Assembly: GCF_946151055.1 (NCBI RefSeq)
Contig: NZ_CAMGYZ010000001.1
Span: 372,001 to 436,000 of the forward strand
DNA length: 64,000 nucleotides
Source: Bacillus sp. Marseille-Q3570
Lineage (GTDB): Bacteria; Bacillota; Bacilli; Bacillales; Fictibacillaceae
Reading direction: 5' to 3'
Under the pieces are notes generated by a model, which had not been told where the DNA came from, ran no database searches, and saw only the letters and a list, made by a program, of their open reading frames with translations. Positions 36,900-46,148 of this stretch are shown one piece after another. The stretch's first letter is position 1. Each line of letters starts with the position of its first letter. Position numbers and translations under genes: made by a program.

Positions 36900-37994
36900 T
36901 TAACGTTTATAGAAAGGTGCTTTTACGACTTCTGCTTTCAGGCGTCGTTTACGGACCTGGACTTCGACTTCTGTTCCAAGCTCTGTGTACTTCGAATCGA
37001 TCAAAGCCAACCCAAGGTTTTTACCTAGTGTAGGAGATTGCGTACCAGTGGTGACTTCGCCGATCTTTTCATCATTTTTGAAAACGTCATAATGTGTTCG
37101 TGGAATCCCTTTATCTATCATTTCGATTCCGACCAATTTCCGTTTAAGTCCATCCTCTTTTTGCTTGATCAACGCATCCTTACCGATGAAATCAGCTTCT
37201 TTTTTCAGCTTGACTGCGAAACCGATCCCTGCTTCCAAAGGTGAAATCTCAGCTGTCAGCTCTTGACCGTATAAAGCAAGCCTAGCTTCAAATCGTAAAG
37301 TATCACGTGCACCGAGTCCGATTGGAAGAACCCCAGCTTCTTTACCTGCTTCTAAAATGGTTTTCCATAGCTTGGCAGCATCTTCACTGTCACAATAGAT
37401 TTCAAAACCATCTTCACCTGTGTAGCCTGTGCGGGATACCAATGCTTTCGTACCGTCGATTTCCACGTCTTCCGCAAACTTGAAGAAACCAATTTGAGAT
37501 AAATCATATTCTGTAAGCTTCTGTAGTACTTCCTCTGCCAGTGGTCCTTGTAATGCTAATTGAGCAACTTCATTCGAAATGTTCTGAATTTCAACATTCC
37601 CTTTCTGGTTCTTCAAAAGCCAGTCATAGTCTTTTTCAATGTTTGCAGCATTAACAACTAAAAGGAATTCATCTTCCCTACGCTTATATACAAGAAGGTC
37701 ATCAACTGTACCGCCATCTTCGTAGCACATTGCGGTATATTGAGCGCCGCCTTCTTTCAACTTCGAAACATCATTGGTCATTACATATTGTAGAAAACCT
37801 TCAGCGTCCTCACCCTTAACTGTGATTTCACCCATATGGGAGACATCAAACAATCCAGCTTTAGTCCGTACTGCTTCGTGTTCTTCCTTGATGCTTGAGA
37901 ATTGGACAGGCAATTCCCAACCACCGAAATCAATTACTTTCGCTCCATATTCTTTATACAGCTCAAACAGTGGTGTTCGCTGTAGGGATGACAT
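36900..37994 (-). CDS. gcvT: Aminomethyltransferase (glycine cleavage T protein)
   Basis: A 364-residue folate-dependent T protein that releases ammonia from aminomethyl-lipoyl-GcvH and forms methylenetetrahydrofolate. Visible are [48 protein letters not shown] and [17 protein letters not shown] at 37994 is chosen by AAGGAG eight bases upstream; an ATG two codons earlier is too close. First gene behind the glycine riboswitch. Confidence 0.96.
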   Translation of the reverse strand: MSSLQRTPLFELYKEYGAKVIDFGGWELPVQFSSIKEEHEAVRTKAGLFDVSHMGEITVKGEDAEGFLQYVMTNDVSKLKEGGAQYTAMCYEDGGTVDDLLVYKRREDEFLLVVNAANIEKDYDWLLKNQKGNVEIQNISNEVAQLALQGPLAEEVLQKLTEYDLSQIGFFKFAEDVEIDGTKALVSRTGYTGEDGFEIYCDSEDAAKLWKTILEAGKEAGVLPIGLGARDTLRFEARLALYGQELTAEISPLEAGIGFAVKLKKEADFIGKDALIKQKEDGLKRKLVGIEMIDKGIPRTHYDVFKNDEKIGEVTTGTQSPTLGKNLGLALIDSKYTELGTEVEVQVRKRRLKAEVVKAPFYKR

Positions 37995-38130
37995 GAGCAT
38001 CTCTCCTTCTATTATAAAATTTGTCATTCAGCTGATAGATTTATCCCTTTGCTTTCTCATTCAATAAGTCAAACATTTACAACCTGTTAAAAATGACGCT
38101 TTCAAAGTATTCATACTTTCTTCAAATGAA

Positions 38131-38352
38131 AAAAAGAGAGGACAAAGAAGACTTTTTAACAAGCCCTCTCTGTCCTCGTACCTGAAAGTTTGATCGCAGA
38201 AGAACGTTCCGCGACTTTCCCCTTTGGTGGCTTCACAATTGAAGCACTCTCCAGAGCTGCGTCAAACAAGAGTCCGTTTGCCTGAGAGATTCACGTTAAG
38301 CTTGCTCCTTCGGCGCTACCATAAAGGTAGTCTCTCCCCTTGTCCTCACTCG
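38131..38352 (-). promoter_or_regulatory. Tandem glycine riboswitch with terminator, upstream of gcvT
   Basis: Minus strand. Aptamer 1 runs from about 38345 with GGGGAGAGACTACC, GCGCCGAAGGAGCAAGC and CTCTCAGGCAAACGGAC. Aptamer 2 has CTCTGGAGAGTGC, GCCACCAAAGGGGAAAG and ACTTTCAGGTACGAGGAC. The platform follows: AGAGAGGG (38171-38164) pairs with CCTCTCT (38141-38135), then TTTTTTT, an intrinsic terminator. Glycine binding should disrupt the terminator and switch the gcv operon on. Confidence 0.93.
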
Positions 38353-38379
38353 CAAATATGTGTTTGAACTTAAGAATTT

Positions 38380-38602
38380 CACACTCTATAAAGACGAAAT
38401 CTATAACAGCTATTATATTTCTCGGTTCGCTTGTTCATACTAAGTATGAATCTAGTTATATCTTATCATCGAAGAACGTATAATCGCAATTATCTTTTCC
38501 ATGAAAGCGTTCTATTTTTAAAATAAACGAACAATACATACAAAAGCATTATGATTCGTTCGATAATCAACCTAATTTAACATTCGGAAAGGGTTTTCGT
38601 GT
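38380..38602. other. Divergent promoter region between the gcv riboswitch and yqhH
   Basis: Very AT-rich DNA that must contain the riboswitch promoter (minus) and the yqhH promoter (plus). Several TATA-like words (TATAGA, TATAAT-like) are present, but I could not single out either promoter. Confidence 0.35.
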
Positions 38603-40282
38603 ATGACTTTTAATATCGAGCATGATCAATCCTGGAGCACAGATTTCCTTAAACGCTTGGACGAAGATGGTCCATGGGCAAATTGGGAGCTTTATAAACT
38701 TGCTTTAGAAGCGGAAAAAAGTTTAGTGATCGATGATTTTCTTGGGCTGCAAGCGCCCAAGCATATTCCCCATGTCCAAATACTTCCTCATCAATTGGAG
38801 GTTGCACGAAAAGTCATAGAAGATATGAATGGAAAAGGAATCCTGGCAGATGAGGTCGGTCTTGGGAAGACGATTGAAGCCGGCTTGATCACAAAAGAAT
38901 ATATGATTCGTGGGTTAGCGAAGAAAATCTTGATCCTCGTTCCAGCTTCACTCGTTCTGCAATGGACACATGAATTGAATACGAAGTTCCTCATTCCTGC
39001 TGTCCCTCAAAAGAAATCGTATGTGTGGGAGCAATATGATGTGGTGGTCTCCTCGATCGATACTGCAAAGAGAAGCCCGCATCGTGAAATCGTTTTGGAT
39101 CAGGACTATGATCTGATCATCATAGATGAAGCTCATAAGCTGAAAAATAAGAAGACGAAAAACTATGAATTCGTTCAGCACTTAAAAAAGAAGTATTGTC
39201 TTCTTTTGACTGCAACACCGATTCAGAACCGTATCGAGGAAGTTTTTAATCTTGTTTCATTATTGAAGCCGGGCCACCTTGGAAATGAAGAGTACTTTGA
39301 TGAAGCATACAGATCTGGAAGATACGATGTTCAAAATGAGGTGAAACTCAAGCAGCTGATCAATAAAGTCATGGTACGGAACAGACGTGAAGATACTGGC
39401 TTGAAATGGCCGAAACGTATTGTCAAAACAATTCCTATAACACTCTCACCGACCGAGCGTAAACTCTATGAATCCATCACTGAAGCTCGAGCGAATACAG
39501 CATATGAACAACAACATGCGTTTTCCACAATCACCTTACAGCGGGAAGTCTGCAGTAGTCGTGAAGCGGTTTTTCTGACATTGAAGGCGATGTCCGAAAA
39601 AGAGGGGATCAGTGAAAATGCTAGACAGACCGCGATCTCATTGATGCATGAAATCGAGAATGTCGATCGCAATTCAAAAGCCGAGAAAGCACTCGAAATC
39701 ATCCAGTCCATTGATGATAAAGTGATCATCTTTACAGAATACCGAGCAACGCAATTATATTTACAATGGTACCTCCAACAACATGGCATCAGTTCTGTTC
39801 CATTTCGAGGAGGCTTCAAACGGAACAAAAAGGATTGGATGACTCATCTTTTTAAAAACCATGCTAAGGTTCTTATTGCGACTGAAGCAGGTGGTGAAGG
39901 GATCAATCTGCAATTTTGCCAGCATATAATCAACTACGACCTGCCATGGAACCCGATGCGTATCGAGCAAAGGATCGGTCGTATCCATAGGATCGGTCAA
40001 GAACATGATGTCTATATTTACAATTTTGCAACTGAAAATACAATTGAAGAACATATCCTCAGACTTTTATATGAAAAAATCAATCTATTTGAAAATGTAA
40101 TCGGAGACTTGGATGAAATCCTCTCACGTGTCGGGATGAAAAACATTGAACAACACATACGTGATATCTTTTATGAATCTGACACAGAGGGTGAAATCAA
40201 GATTAAAATGGATAATTTGACATCACTATTGACCTATTCCAATGATGAGGGGGATGCTTATGCTTCAGAAGGACATTCATGA
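38603..40282 (+). CDS. yqhH: SNF2-family helicase-like protein YqhH
   Basis: A 559-residue Swi2/Snf2 translocase with two RecA lobes: Walker A GILADEVGLGKTIEAGL near 92, DEAH box LIIIDEAHKLKNK near 175, LLTATPIQNRIEEVFNL near 200, motif V ATEAGGEGINLQFCQ near 430 and motif VI RIEQRIGRIHRIGQ near 453. It lacks DNA-binding domains seen in larger members. Overlaps yqhG by 23 nt; the pair is conserved in Bacillus. Confidence 0.93.
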   Translation: MTFNIEHDQSWSTDFLKRLDEDGPWANWELYKLALEAEKSLVIDDFLGLQAPKHIPHVQILPHQLEVARKVIEDMNGKGILADEVGLGKTIEAGLITKEYMIRGLAKKILILVPASLVLQWTHELNTKFLIPAVPQKKSYVWEQYDVVVSSIDTAKRSPHREIVLDQDYDLIIIDEAHKLKNKKTKNYEFVQHLKKKYCLLLTATPIQNRIEEVFNLVSLLKPGHLGNEEYFDEAYRSGRYDVQNEVKLKQLINKVMVRNRREDTGLKWPKRIVKTIPITLSPTERKLYESITEARANTAYEQQHAFSTITLQREVCSSREAVFLTLKAMSEKEGISENARQTAISLMHEIENVDRNSKAEKALEIIQSIDDKVIIFTEYRATQLYLQWYLQQHGISSVPFRGGFKRNKKDWMTHLFKNHAKVLIATEAGGEGINLQFCQHIINYDLPWNPMRIEQRIGRIHRIGQEHDVYIYNFATENTIEEHILRLLYEKINLFENVIGDLDEILSRVGMKNIEQHIRDIFYESDTEGEIKIKMDNLTSLLTYSNDEGDAYASEGHS

Positions 40283-41057
40283 ATTTTTGGATCGTTATTT
40301 CACAGCAAATGAATGTGAAATCATTGAACGCAGAGACAATCACATGCTTCATGTTCAGCTGACGATTGAACTGGATAAGCTATTGATGAACCGTCCTTTT
40401 TATTGGCATTATCAAGAGTTGACAGGGGCAGAGCCGAATCCGATGAAACTGATGCTGAAAACAGAACAATCAGAAGAGGATACAGACGGTGAATTCATCC
40501 ACTTCGGGTCACCGAGGTTGCATCAGATTTTCCAATCGACTCGTCAGCTCGGTTCATATATCCGGCTTTTCGAAAACGTCTTACAGAATGAAAGTTCTTA
40601 TGTCCCATTGGTACCTTGGCTAGGTTTGAATATAAAGGTCTCTTATCAATGTGATCGAAAGAAGGATTTTCTCCATTCGATCGGTTTAAATCTGATCAAC
40701 GGAATGATGGTCAGTGAATTTCAGGGATTACTGGAATCTAAACCTCTGACCCCGAAAATTCCAGACTATTGTTACACGATGAGTTCATTGATCAAACCTG
40801 TAAGTGGAATCAAACGAATCGAACAATACATCGACCACGTCATTGAATCCGATGATCCACAATGGTCAATCGATGCCAGAAAACGGTGGCAGGAAGATGA
40901 AGAACTGTTGGATCACTTTTATCAGGATGCTGAAGAACTACCAGAAAGTTATCACGTGGAAAAACAAGCGCTGAAAGACCTTTATGAACCTAAAGCAGTC
41001 GTACAAATCATCAACGGCGGCATGTTCTATCTGTCTAATAGTACGATGATGAATTAG
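40260..41057 (+). CDS. yqhG: YqhG family protein
   Basis: A 265-residue soluble protein (MLQKDIHEFLDRYFTANECEI...), conserved next to the SNF2 protein YqhH in Bacillaceae. No enzymatic motif is recognised. ATG at 40260 follows GAGGGGG by six bases; the earlier ATG at 40242 and 40254 are poorer. It may be a partner of YqhH, inferred only from coupling. Confidence 0.87.
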   Translation: MLQKDIHEFLDRYFTANECEIIERRDNHMLHVQLTIELDKLLMNRPFYWHYQELTGAEPNPMKLMLKTEQSEEDTDGEFIHFGSPRLHQIFQSTRQLGSYIRLFENVLQNESSYVPLVPWLGLNIKVSYQCDRKKDFLHSIGLNLINGMMVSEFQGLLESKPLTPKIPDYCYTMSSLIKPVSGIKRIEQYIDHVIESDDPQWSIDARKRWQEDEELLDHFYQDAEELPESYHVEKQALKDLYEPKAVVQIINGGMFYLSNSTMMN

Positions 41058-41133
41058 AGCTCTTTCGGTACGATTAGTTGCTTGAACATGGCGGTAATTG
41101 CTGGCAAATAACGCAAAAGAATTCGACAATGCA

Positions 41134-41173
41134 AATGAGGGAGAGACCAAGATGGCCAATCCCTCATTTTTTC
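41134..41173 (+). terminator. Terminator after yqhG
   Basis: AATGAGGGA pairs with TCCCTCATT and is followed by TTTTTC on the plus strand. The remaining 41174-41384 between this and the aroK end holds no supported gene. Confidence 0.85.
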
Positions 41174-41384
41174 ATTTTCGTTTTATGAACATTGTAATCG
41201 CCATCGGTAATAAACCGAACCATTTTACGGAAAGGGGCGGTTTATGCTCTTTACGTGTTTTTCTCTGCTCTACCCGGTCTTTCTTGGGTTGATCTACATA
41301 CCGTACAAATTGTTGCGTCAGGAATTTTACGAAATCATTCGTCGACACCGAAATCACCCGTTTTTATTACTCATTTTAGACAAT

Positions 41385-41885
41385 TTAGAGTGTTTTTATC
41401 CATGCAACAATTTCTTCTGCAATCTCGACGACTGACTTTCCATCTGTTTGAATCGTCAAATCAGCGCCCTCATAATATGGTTGTCTTTTCTCAGCCAACT
41501 GTTGAATTTCATTTTTAGTTTTTCCTTTTGCGAGGGGGCGTCCTTCTTGTTGTGAAAGCCTCTCATAAATCGTATCGACTCCTGCTTCTAAATAGATGAC
41601 ATATCCATTTCTCTTCATATGCGTTCGATTTTCTTTCCTTAAAACCGCTCCCCCACCTGTAGTGATGATGACATCAGATGTAGGCAATTCTTGAAGTGCA
41701 CGCTGCTCTTCATCTCGAAAATAGACTTCTCCTTTACGTTCAAAAATAGAAGGAATCGCCCAGGCTAATTTCTCTTCAATATAGTTGTCCAAATCAATGA
41801 CCTGGACATTCATTTTTTCCGCTAATTCTTTTCCTACTGATGTTTTTCCTGATGCCATGAATCCTGTTAAATAGATTGCTTTCAC
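41385..41885 (-). CDS. aroK: Shikimate kinase
   Basis: A 166-residue P-loop kinase phosphorylating shikimate. Walker A is LTGFMASGKTSVGKELA near residue 8, DLDNYIEEKL holds the shikimate-binding Asp, and IITTGGGAVLRKENR and the lid RPLAKGK follow. GTG at 41885 is chosen: it overlaps the comGG stop by one base (TAGTG) and has GGAAGGTGG upstream. It is thus the last gene of the comG transcript. Confidence 0.94.
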   Translation of the reverse strand: MKAIYLTGFMASGKTSVGKELAEKMNVQVIDLDNYIEEKLAWAIPSIFERKGEVYFRDEEQRALQELPTSDVIITTGGGAVLRKENRTHMKRNGYVIYLEAGVDTIYERLSQQEGRPLAKGKTKNEIQQLAEKRQPYYEGADLTIQTDGKSVVEIAEEIVAWIKTL

Positions 41886-42265
41886 TATACCACCTTCCAT
41901 TGTACAACTTCTCGGTTAACATAATTATAATACAATAAACCTGTCTTTCTTCCACTGTTGTGTAAACGTAAATCAAAACGTACTGCATAAATATCGTCAG
42001 GCATTAGGGTGACATTGTAATCCACTATTCCATAGTCAAAACTTAATGAACCCTGATCGTCTGCCTGTATGTTTCCGGAAAGAAGGTCGTTGAAAACTTC
42101 ATCTCTTGCTAATTCTAATGTAACATCAGCTTTAAACCAAATGAGACGTTTTACATGAAACTGTCTTTCGCTCTCCAAGATTTTGATATTATAAATCGTT
42201 ACCGATATAAGGATCAAAGAGATGATGATAGAGAAAGCAGTCATGTAACCACCTTCCTGTTTCAT
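41885..42265 (-). CDS. comGG: Competence pseudopilus protein ComGG
   Basis: A 126-residue minor pseudopilin-like protein with one N-terminal hydrophobic segment (MTAFSIIISLILISVTIYNI) and no FTLxE prepilin motif, as is usual for ComGG. It is needed for DNA-uptake pseudopilus assembly. Overlaps comGF by 4 nt. Confidence 0.85.
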   Translation of the reverse strand: MKQEGGYMTAFSIIISLILISVTIYNIKILESERQFHVKRLIWFKADVTLELARDEVFNDLLSGNIQADDQGSLSFDYGIVDYNVTLMPDDIYAVRFDLRLHNSGRKTGLLYYNYVNREVVQWKVV

Positions 42266-42723
42266 GGGGTCCTCCTTTGATTGAGGAAAGGTTCAATGAG
42301 AGTTGCTTTATGTGTGAAAAAATCGTCACTGGTCTGGACAATCAGTTCCACCGAATACGGATCATTCTCAGTCCTAAAACTCTGGATGTCCTGTAAGATG
42401 ATCTCAAACCCAGCCCCATTTACCTTACGAACAATACGATCACCATTTTTCTCATAGGAAATTTCGTTTCCATCAGGCTGCATCAAATTTAACCGATTCC
42501 AACGCTTTTCAGCACTGATTGATCCTTGCAATTCTTTATCGGCTTGTTCAAAAAACAAACTGATTTCCTGATGATGCAAAGGTTGTCCACTTGTTGAAAA
42601 TATCGCAGAAAACATCAAAGGAGTCAACGCTGCCAATGTGAGAAAAATGGATAAAGAAATAATCATTTCCAAAAGTGTATAACCACCTTCATGCTTGACC
42701 ACAAATTGACTTTTCTCGTCCAT
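42262..42723 (-). CDS. comGF: Competence minor pseudopilin ComGF
   Basis: A 153-residue protein with the prepilin-like start KHEGGYTLLEMIISLSIFLTLAAL and the ComGF-family C-terminal half (QADKELQGS, IVRKVNGAGFEIILQDIQSF). Overlaps comGE by 35 nt in another frame, as is typical of the operon. Confidence 0.88.
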   Translation of the reverse strand: MDEKSQFVVKHEGGYTLLEMIISLSIFLTLAALTPLMFSAIFSTSGQPLHHQEISLFFEQADKELQGSISAEKRWNRLNLMQPDGNEISYEKNGDRIVRKVNGAGFEIILQDIQSFRTENDPYSVELIVQTSDDFFTHKATLIEPFLNQRRTP

Positions 42724-43015
42724 TCGCTCCAGTCCAATCTAAACATATTTCAATATGGTCTGACGACAACTTGTTCGAGGTGACGCTATATTCTATCCCA
42801 TTAATTTCTACTACTGATTCTTTGGGCTCTGACTTCTTAAGTTTCCATTCCTGTAGTAAAGTATGGCATTTTTCAATCGCAAACTCCTCCTGTTTGATGG
42901 AAACCCTTTCTGAATAAACCCCGGTAAGTTGAGGAGCAATCCAAAATACCGTAACCATAAATATACTCATCCCAAGCATGGCATCAATAAGGGTGAAACC
43001 ATTACAACTTTTCAA
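42689..43015 (-). CDS. comGE: Competence minor pseudopilin ComGE
   Basis: About 108 residues with the prepilin motif CNGFTLIDAMLGMSIFMVTVF. The start is uncertain. A TTG at 43015 gives the family length and overlaps the comGD end, but its ribosome site is poor. An excellent AAAGGAGGT at about 43089-43097 has no in-frame canonical start after it. The longer frame to 43108 adds residues unlike any ComGE. Confidence 0.85.
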   Translation of the reverse strand: MKSCNGFTLIDAMLGMSIFMVTVFWIAPQLTGVYSERVSIKQEEFAIEKCHTLLQEWKLKKSEPKESVVEINGIEYSVTSNKLSSDHIEICLDWTGANGREKSICGQA

Positions 43016-43469
43016 TATAAAAGCGGCCCTTTCCGAGAAGAAAGACGATTTTATAGGTATCTTTTTTGGTACGTAACAACATCGTACCTCCTTTTTGGAT
43101 CGTCCCATTCACTCCATACTCCAGTTCTAAACTTGAGGTCAAATCTTCAAAATAAACACCTTCCGGAAACTGGATAGTTTTGATTTTTTCCTTATGCCTG
43201 GAGTCGATATCCAGTGTGTATTGTTCACTGGCATTATTGAATTTGATCTGTACTTTGACTTGTTCTGTTAAAGCATATTGTTGAGCGTAATGCAGATCAG
43301 ACGTCAGCAGTTGGATGAACTGTTCAACCTCTCTGCTATCTTTCATCGGAATCATGTTGATGATAACTACCCCTGTCATGACAACAAGTATCGACAGAAC
43401 CATCAAAAGCTCGATCATTGTATAACCTTTTTCATTATGGTCTGCTGACTTTTCCGGTTTCTGGATCAT
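43002..43469 (-). CDS. comGD: Competence minor pseudopilin ComGD
   Basis: A 155-residue type IV pilin-like protein: a hydrophilic leader, then EKGYTMIELLMVLSILVVMTG with the G/Y cleavage point, and a C-terminal domain with QFIQLLTSDLHYAQQYAL. ATG at 43469 lies inside the comGC end and has AGAGGT upstream. The overlap of 35 nt suggests coupled translation. Confidence 0.9.
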   Translation of the reverse strand: MIQKPEKSADHNEKGYTMIELLMVLSILVVMTGVVIINMIPMKDSREVEQFIQLLTSDLHYAQQYALTEQVKVQIKFNNASEQYTLDIDSRHKEKIKTIQFPEGVYFEDLTSSLELEYGVNGTIQKGGTMLLRTKKDTYKIVFLLGKGRFYIEKL

Positions 43470-43749
43470 AATTTAAGACCTCTGAATCTCCTGGACATGT
43501 AATTTGATCAGAATCAATATATTGTGCCAAATCTTCAAGATTTGTTGGCAATTCCTCATTTTCGACTTGATAAGCTGCCACCTGACTCTGGACCAATTGA
43601 ACGGTAGCCTCACAGCTTTTATCTTTTACGACATCATTGTTCTTCGCCATGTTCGGGACGGCAATCAACAACAGGATCGAAATGATCAGTATGACGATCA
43701 ACATTTCGATCAATGTAAATCCATTTTCATTCGAACTTTGACCAACCAT
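43435..43749 (-). CDS. comGC: Competence major pseudopilin ComGC
   Basis: A 104-residue major pseudopilin processed by ComC. The leader is MVGQSSNENG, then FTLIEMLIVILIISILLLIAVP. Two cysteines (KSCEATVQL and ITCPGDSEV) probably form the stabilising disulfide. TVQLVQSQVAAYQ and the C-terminal PETGKVS are conserved. Most abundant subunit of the DNA-uptake pilus. Confidence 0.95.
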   Translation of the reverse strand: MVGQSSNENGFTLIEMLIVILIISILLLIAVPNMAKNNDVVKDKSCEATVQLVQSQVAAYQVENEELPTNLEDLAQYIDSDQITCPGDSEVLNYDPETGKVSRP

Positions 43750-43768
43750 AGTACTACTCCCTTCTTTC

Positions 43769-44800
43769 TCAAAGTGATTGAAAGAGTTGAAAAACAGGAA
43801 TCATCACCGACAGGAAAAGCATCAACACAATCGATCCGATCAATGTAAACATGACAGGCTGAATGAGCGTTAATAACCCTTTCAACCGTTCCTCAGCATT
43901 CTCAAGTAACATTTCGCTATAGAGAACCAATTCTTCACCTAATTTCCCATTCGATTGGCCAAAGAATGTCACCTGGGCAAGCTCAGGTAAAAAGTAAGGT
44001 TTTTCCTCAAAAGCTTCACTCAAAGATTTTCCTTTTCTCAAATCGACTTTAAGAATCGTGCCTTCTTCCTGGAAGAATATCGAAAAACTTTGTTGTTCAA
44101 ACAGTTGCAGCGCGTTCGTCAAAGACAATCCACCTTTCAACAAATGACCTAATTGAAAAGAAAAATATTGTGTCAAAACAATCTTCAAAACGTTACGAAC
44201 GAAAGGAAACCGTAACCAGAAGCACATTTTTTCATGCGCGCTCTTATGTTTGTAGCGAAAATGGATGATGATAAACAGCAGCATGAACAATGTGAGAGTC
44301 AGAAAGATGAGGACTGGGATGAATTCTAGAAAAGTAATCAAAAAAAGGGTGTAGGCAGGGAGGGTTAGATTTACTGATTGAAAAAGCTTCGAAAACTGGG
44401 GAAACAAGAATTTTAGCATGAAAAACATCATTACACTCAAAGTTCCGAGAAGGACTGCAGGATAACGGATTGTTTGCAGGAGTGATTTCTTCAACTCTTC
44501 ACGTTTTTGAAGAATTGAACTTCCTTCAAGTAATCCGAATGAAAGATTTCCTTGTTCAGATGCAAAATAAAGGTAACCTAATATATCTGACGGAATCCGT
44601 TGCCTTTCAAGGGACTCGAATAACGGTTTTCCTTTTACAAGGTCTTCTTTGATCGCTTTGACCGTAACGGATACAACACGTTTATTTTGAAGGCTAAGTA
44701 ACGTCAGTGATTCGGAAATCGAATACCCTTTAACAAGTAAGGTTCCGAGATTTTTCAGAAATACTGCTTGCTGGGTGCTATTCCATTTAAACCTTTTCAT
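43769..44800 (-). CDS. comGB: Competence platform protein ComGB
   Basis: The 343-residue GspF/PilC-family polytopic membrane protein anchors the ComGA ATPase. Two T2SS-F domains are seen, each with the FLKNLGTLLVKGYSISESLTLL / FFSFQLGHLLKGGLSLTNALQLF pattern, and three membrane helices including a C-terminal VMFTLIGSIVLMLFLSVMIPV. Overlaps the comGA end by 14 nt. Confidence 0.95.
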   Translation of the reverse strand: MKRFKWNSTQQAVFLKNLGTLLVKGYSISESLTLLSLQNKRVVSVTVKAIKEDLVKGKPLFESLERQRIPSDILGYLYFASEQGNLSFGLLEGSSILQKREELKKSLLQTIRYPAVLLGTLSVMMFFMLKFLFPQFSKLFQSVNLTLPAYTLFLITFLEFIPVLIFLTLTLFMLLFIIIHFRYKHKSAHEKMCFWLRFPFVRNVLKIVLTQYFSFQLGHLLKGGLSLTNALQLFEQQSFSIFFQEEGTILKVDLRKGKSLSEAFEEKPYFLPELAQVTFFGQSNGKLGEELVLYSEMLLENAEERLKGLLTLIQPVMFTLIGSIVLMLFLSVMIPVFQLFQSL

Positions 44801-45869
44801 AACGGCTTACTTTCTTAATGCTAAATGGCTGCATTGGTGTAAATCCCATTGCCATCGCACGAATTTGATAATCTTGCAGTTGAGGAAAATGTTTAAGTTG
44901 ATCCTTCTTGTTTTCAATGGCTGCCATTGTTTCTTCTAGCATGTCTCCATATAAGGTTTCATAGATTCCCATCCGGCGGTTCTTCCTCCTCAGCATGCAA
45001 TAAAAAGAACATTCACCACTACAATATTGACAAGTAATATCACATAACCTTTGTGAAACGATTCCAAGTAACGTTTGCTTCAAATCCTCAAATTTCAATC
45101 CAAATTCCAGTAGACGATAGAGACATCCAATTGTGTCTTTGGCGTGAAGTGTCGATAATACGAGATGACCTGTAAGTGAGGCTCTTATCGCTAAATGAGC
45201 CGTGGCTTCATCTCGTATCTCTCCTATCATGATGACATCTGGATCGTGACGTAAAATCGACTTGAACCCATCTAAATAGGTTACCCCTGCTGGTTCATTG
45301 ATTTCAATTTGCAACAAGCTTTCCATTCTTTTTTCAATCGGATCTTCCAGTGTGATGACCTGTCGTTTCATCTGGTGTTGGGATTCTTTCAATAAAGAGT
45401 AGAGGAGTGTTGTTTTTCCAGACCCAGTTGGACCTGCAAATAAAATCAACCCTTGTGGTTGGGTGAGAAGGGTGTAAATGTTTCTGAGTGTATTTGGGAA
45501 AATTGAGAGATTTGAGTAGATGTTTGCATCATTCTGAGGCAGGATTCGGATAGCTAGAGCTTCATTGTAAGCTGATGGTAAAGTAGAAAGCCTTAAATGG
45601 ATATTACCATTTACGGGGAGATAATGATGAATTGAGCCGTTCTGGGGCTTTCGCCTTTCACCGATATCCATTCCTGCTAAGTACTTGAAGTGGGATATGA
45701 GGCGTTCACTTTGATTCAACGGCACTTCTTCGAGGGTGAATAATCGTTGGTCGATTCTAGCTTGAATGGTAGCTGACCGACGCTTCGGAATAACATGTAA
45801 ATCGGTCGCACGCATTGAAATAGCTTGTAATACTAATTTTTCACTCTTTGTTTCGACGTTTATTTCTAT
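44787..45869 (-). CDS. comGA: Competence traffic ATPase ComGA (start codon non-canonical)
   Basis: GspE/PilB-type ATPase powering pseudopilus assembly. Walker A is LFAGPTGSGKTTLLYSLL near 145, Asp box ITLEDPIEKRM, Walker B DPDVIMIGEIRDEATAHLA and a C-terminal cysteine cluster (CDITCQYCSGECSFYC). The first ATG (45815) would cut off the family N-terminus and has no ribosome site. In frame upstream the sequence reads IEINVETKSEKLVLQAIS, matching the expected N-terminus, with AAGG seven bases before an ATA at 45869. Initiation at AUA is the best reading. About 360 residues, close to the family length. Confidence 0.9.
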   Translation of the reverse strand: MEINVETKSEKLVLQAISMRATDLHVIPKRRSATIQARIDQRLFTLEEVPLNQSERLISHFKYLAGMDIGERRKPQNGSIHHYLPVNGNIHLRLSTLPSAYNEALAIRILPQNDANIYSNLSIFPNTLRNIYTLLTQPQGLILFAGPTGSGKTTLLYSLLKESQHQMKRQVITLEDPIEKRMESLLQIEINEPAGVTYLDGFKSILRHDPDVIMIGEIRDEATAHLAIRASLTGHLVLSTLHAKDTIGCLYRLLEFGLKFEDLKQTLLGIVSQRLCDITCQYCSGECSFYCMLRRKNRRMGIYETLYGDMLEETMAAIENKKDQLKHFPQLQDYQIRAMAMGFTPMQPFSIKKVSRYEKV

Positions 45870-46148
45870 AAAACCACCTTCTTTCGGGAAGTATATGACT
45901 AGTTCGACATTATAAATAAGTATCCTCTTTTTAAATTCAAAAACCTGTATATTTTTTCAAATTGCCATTATACTATATGTAGCTTGGTATAATTTATAGC
46001 ATCGACACAAAATTGCCATAGCAATTGTAATTTACTTTTTTCATTCATTTGATTTATAATACTAAAAGAGTCCATTTTATTTTGGATGGAAAATCGTTAA
46101 TTGTACTTATCTATTCGTAATGATCATTGCTGCAAAGGAGGATTACAT

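Noticed and set aside
45900-45960. ComK box upstream of comGA
   Set aside because: AAAA and TTTT blocks occur but not with the required five-base spacing, in a region that is A/T-rich anyway.
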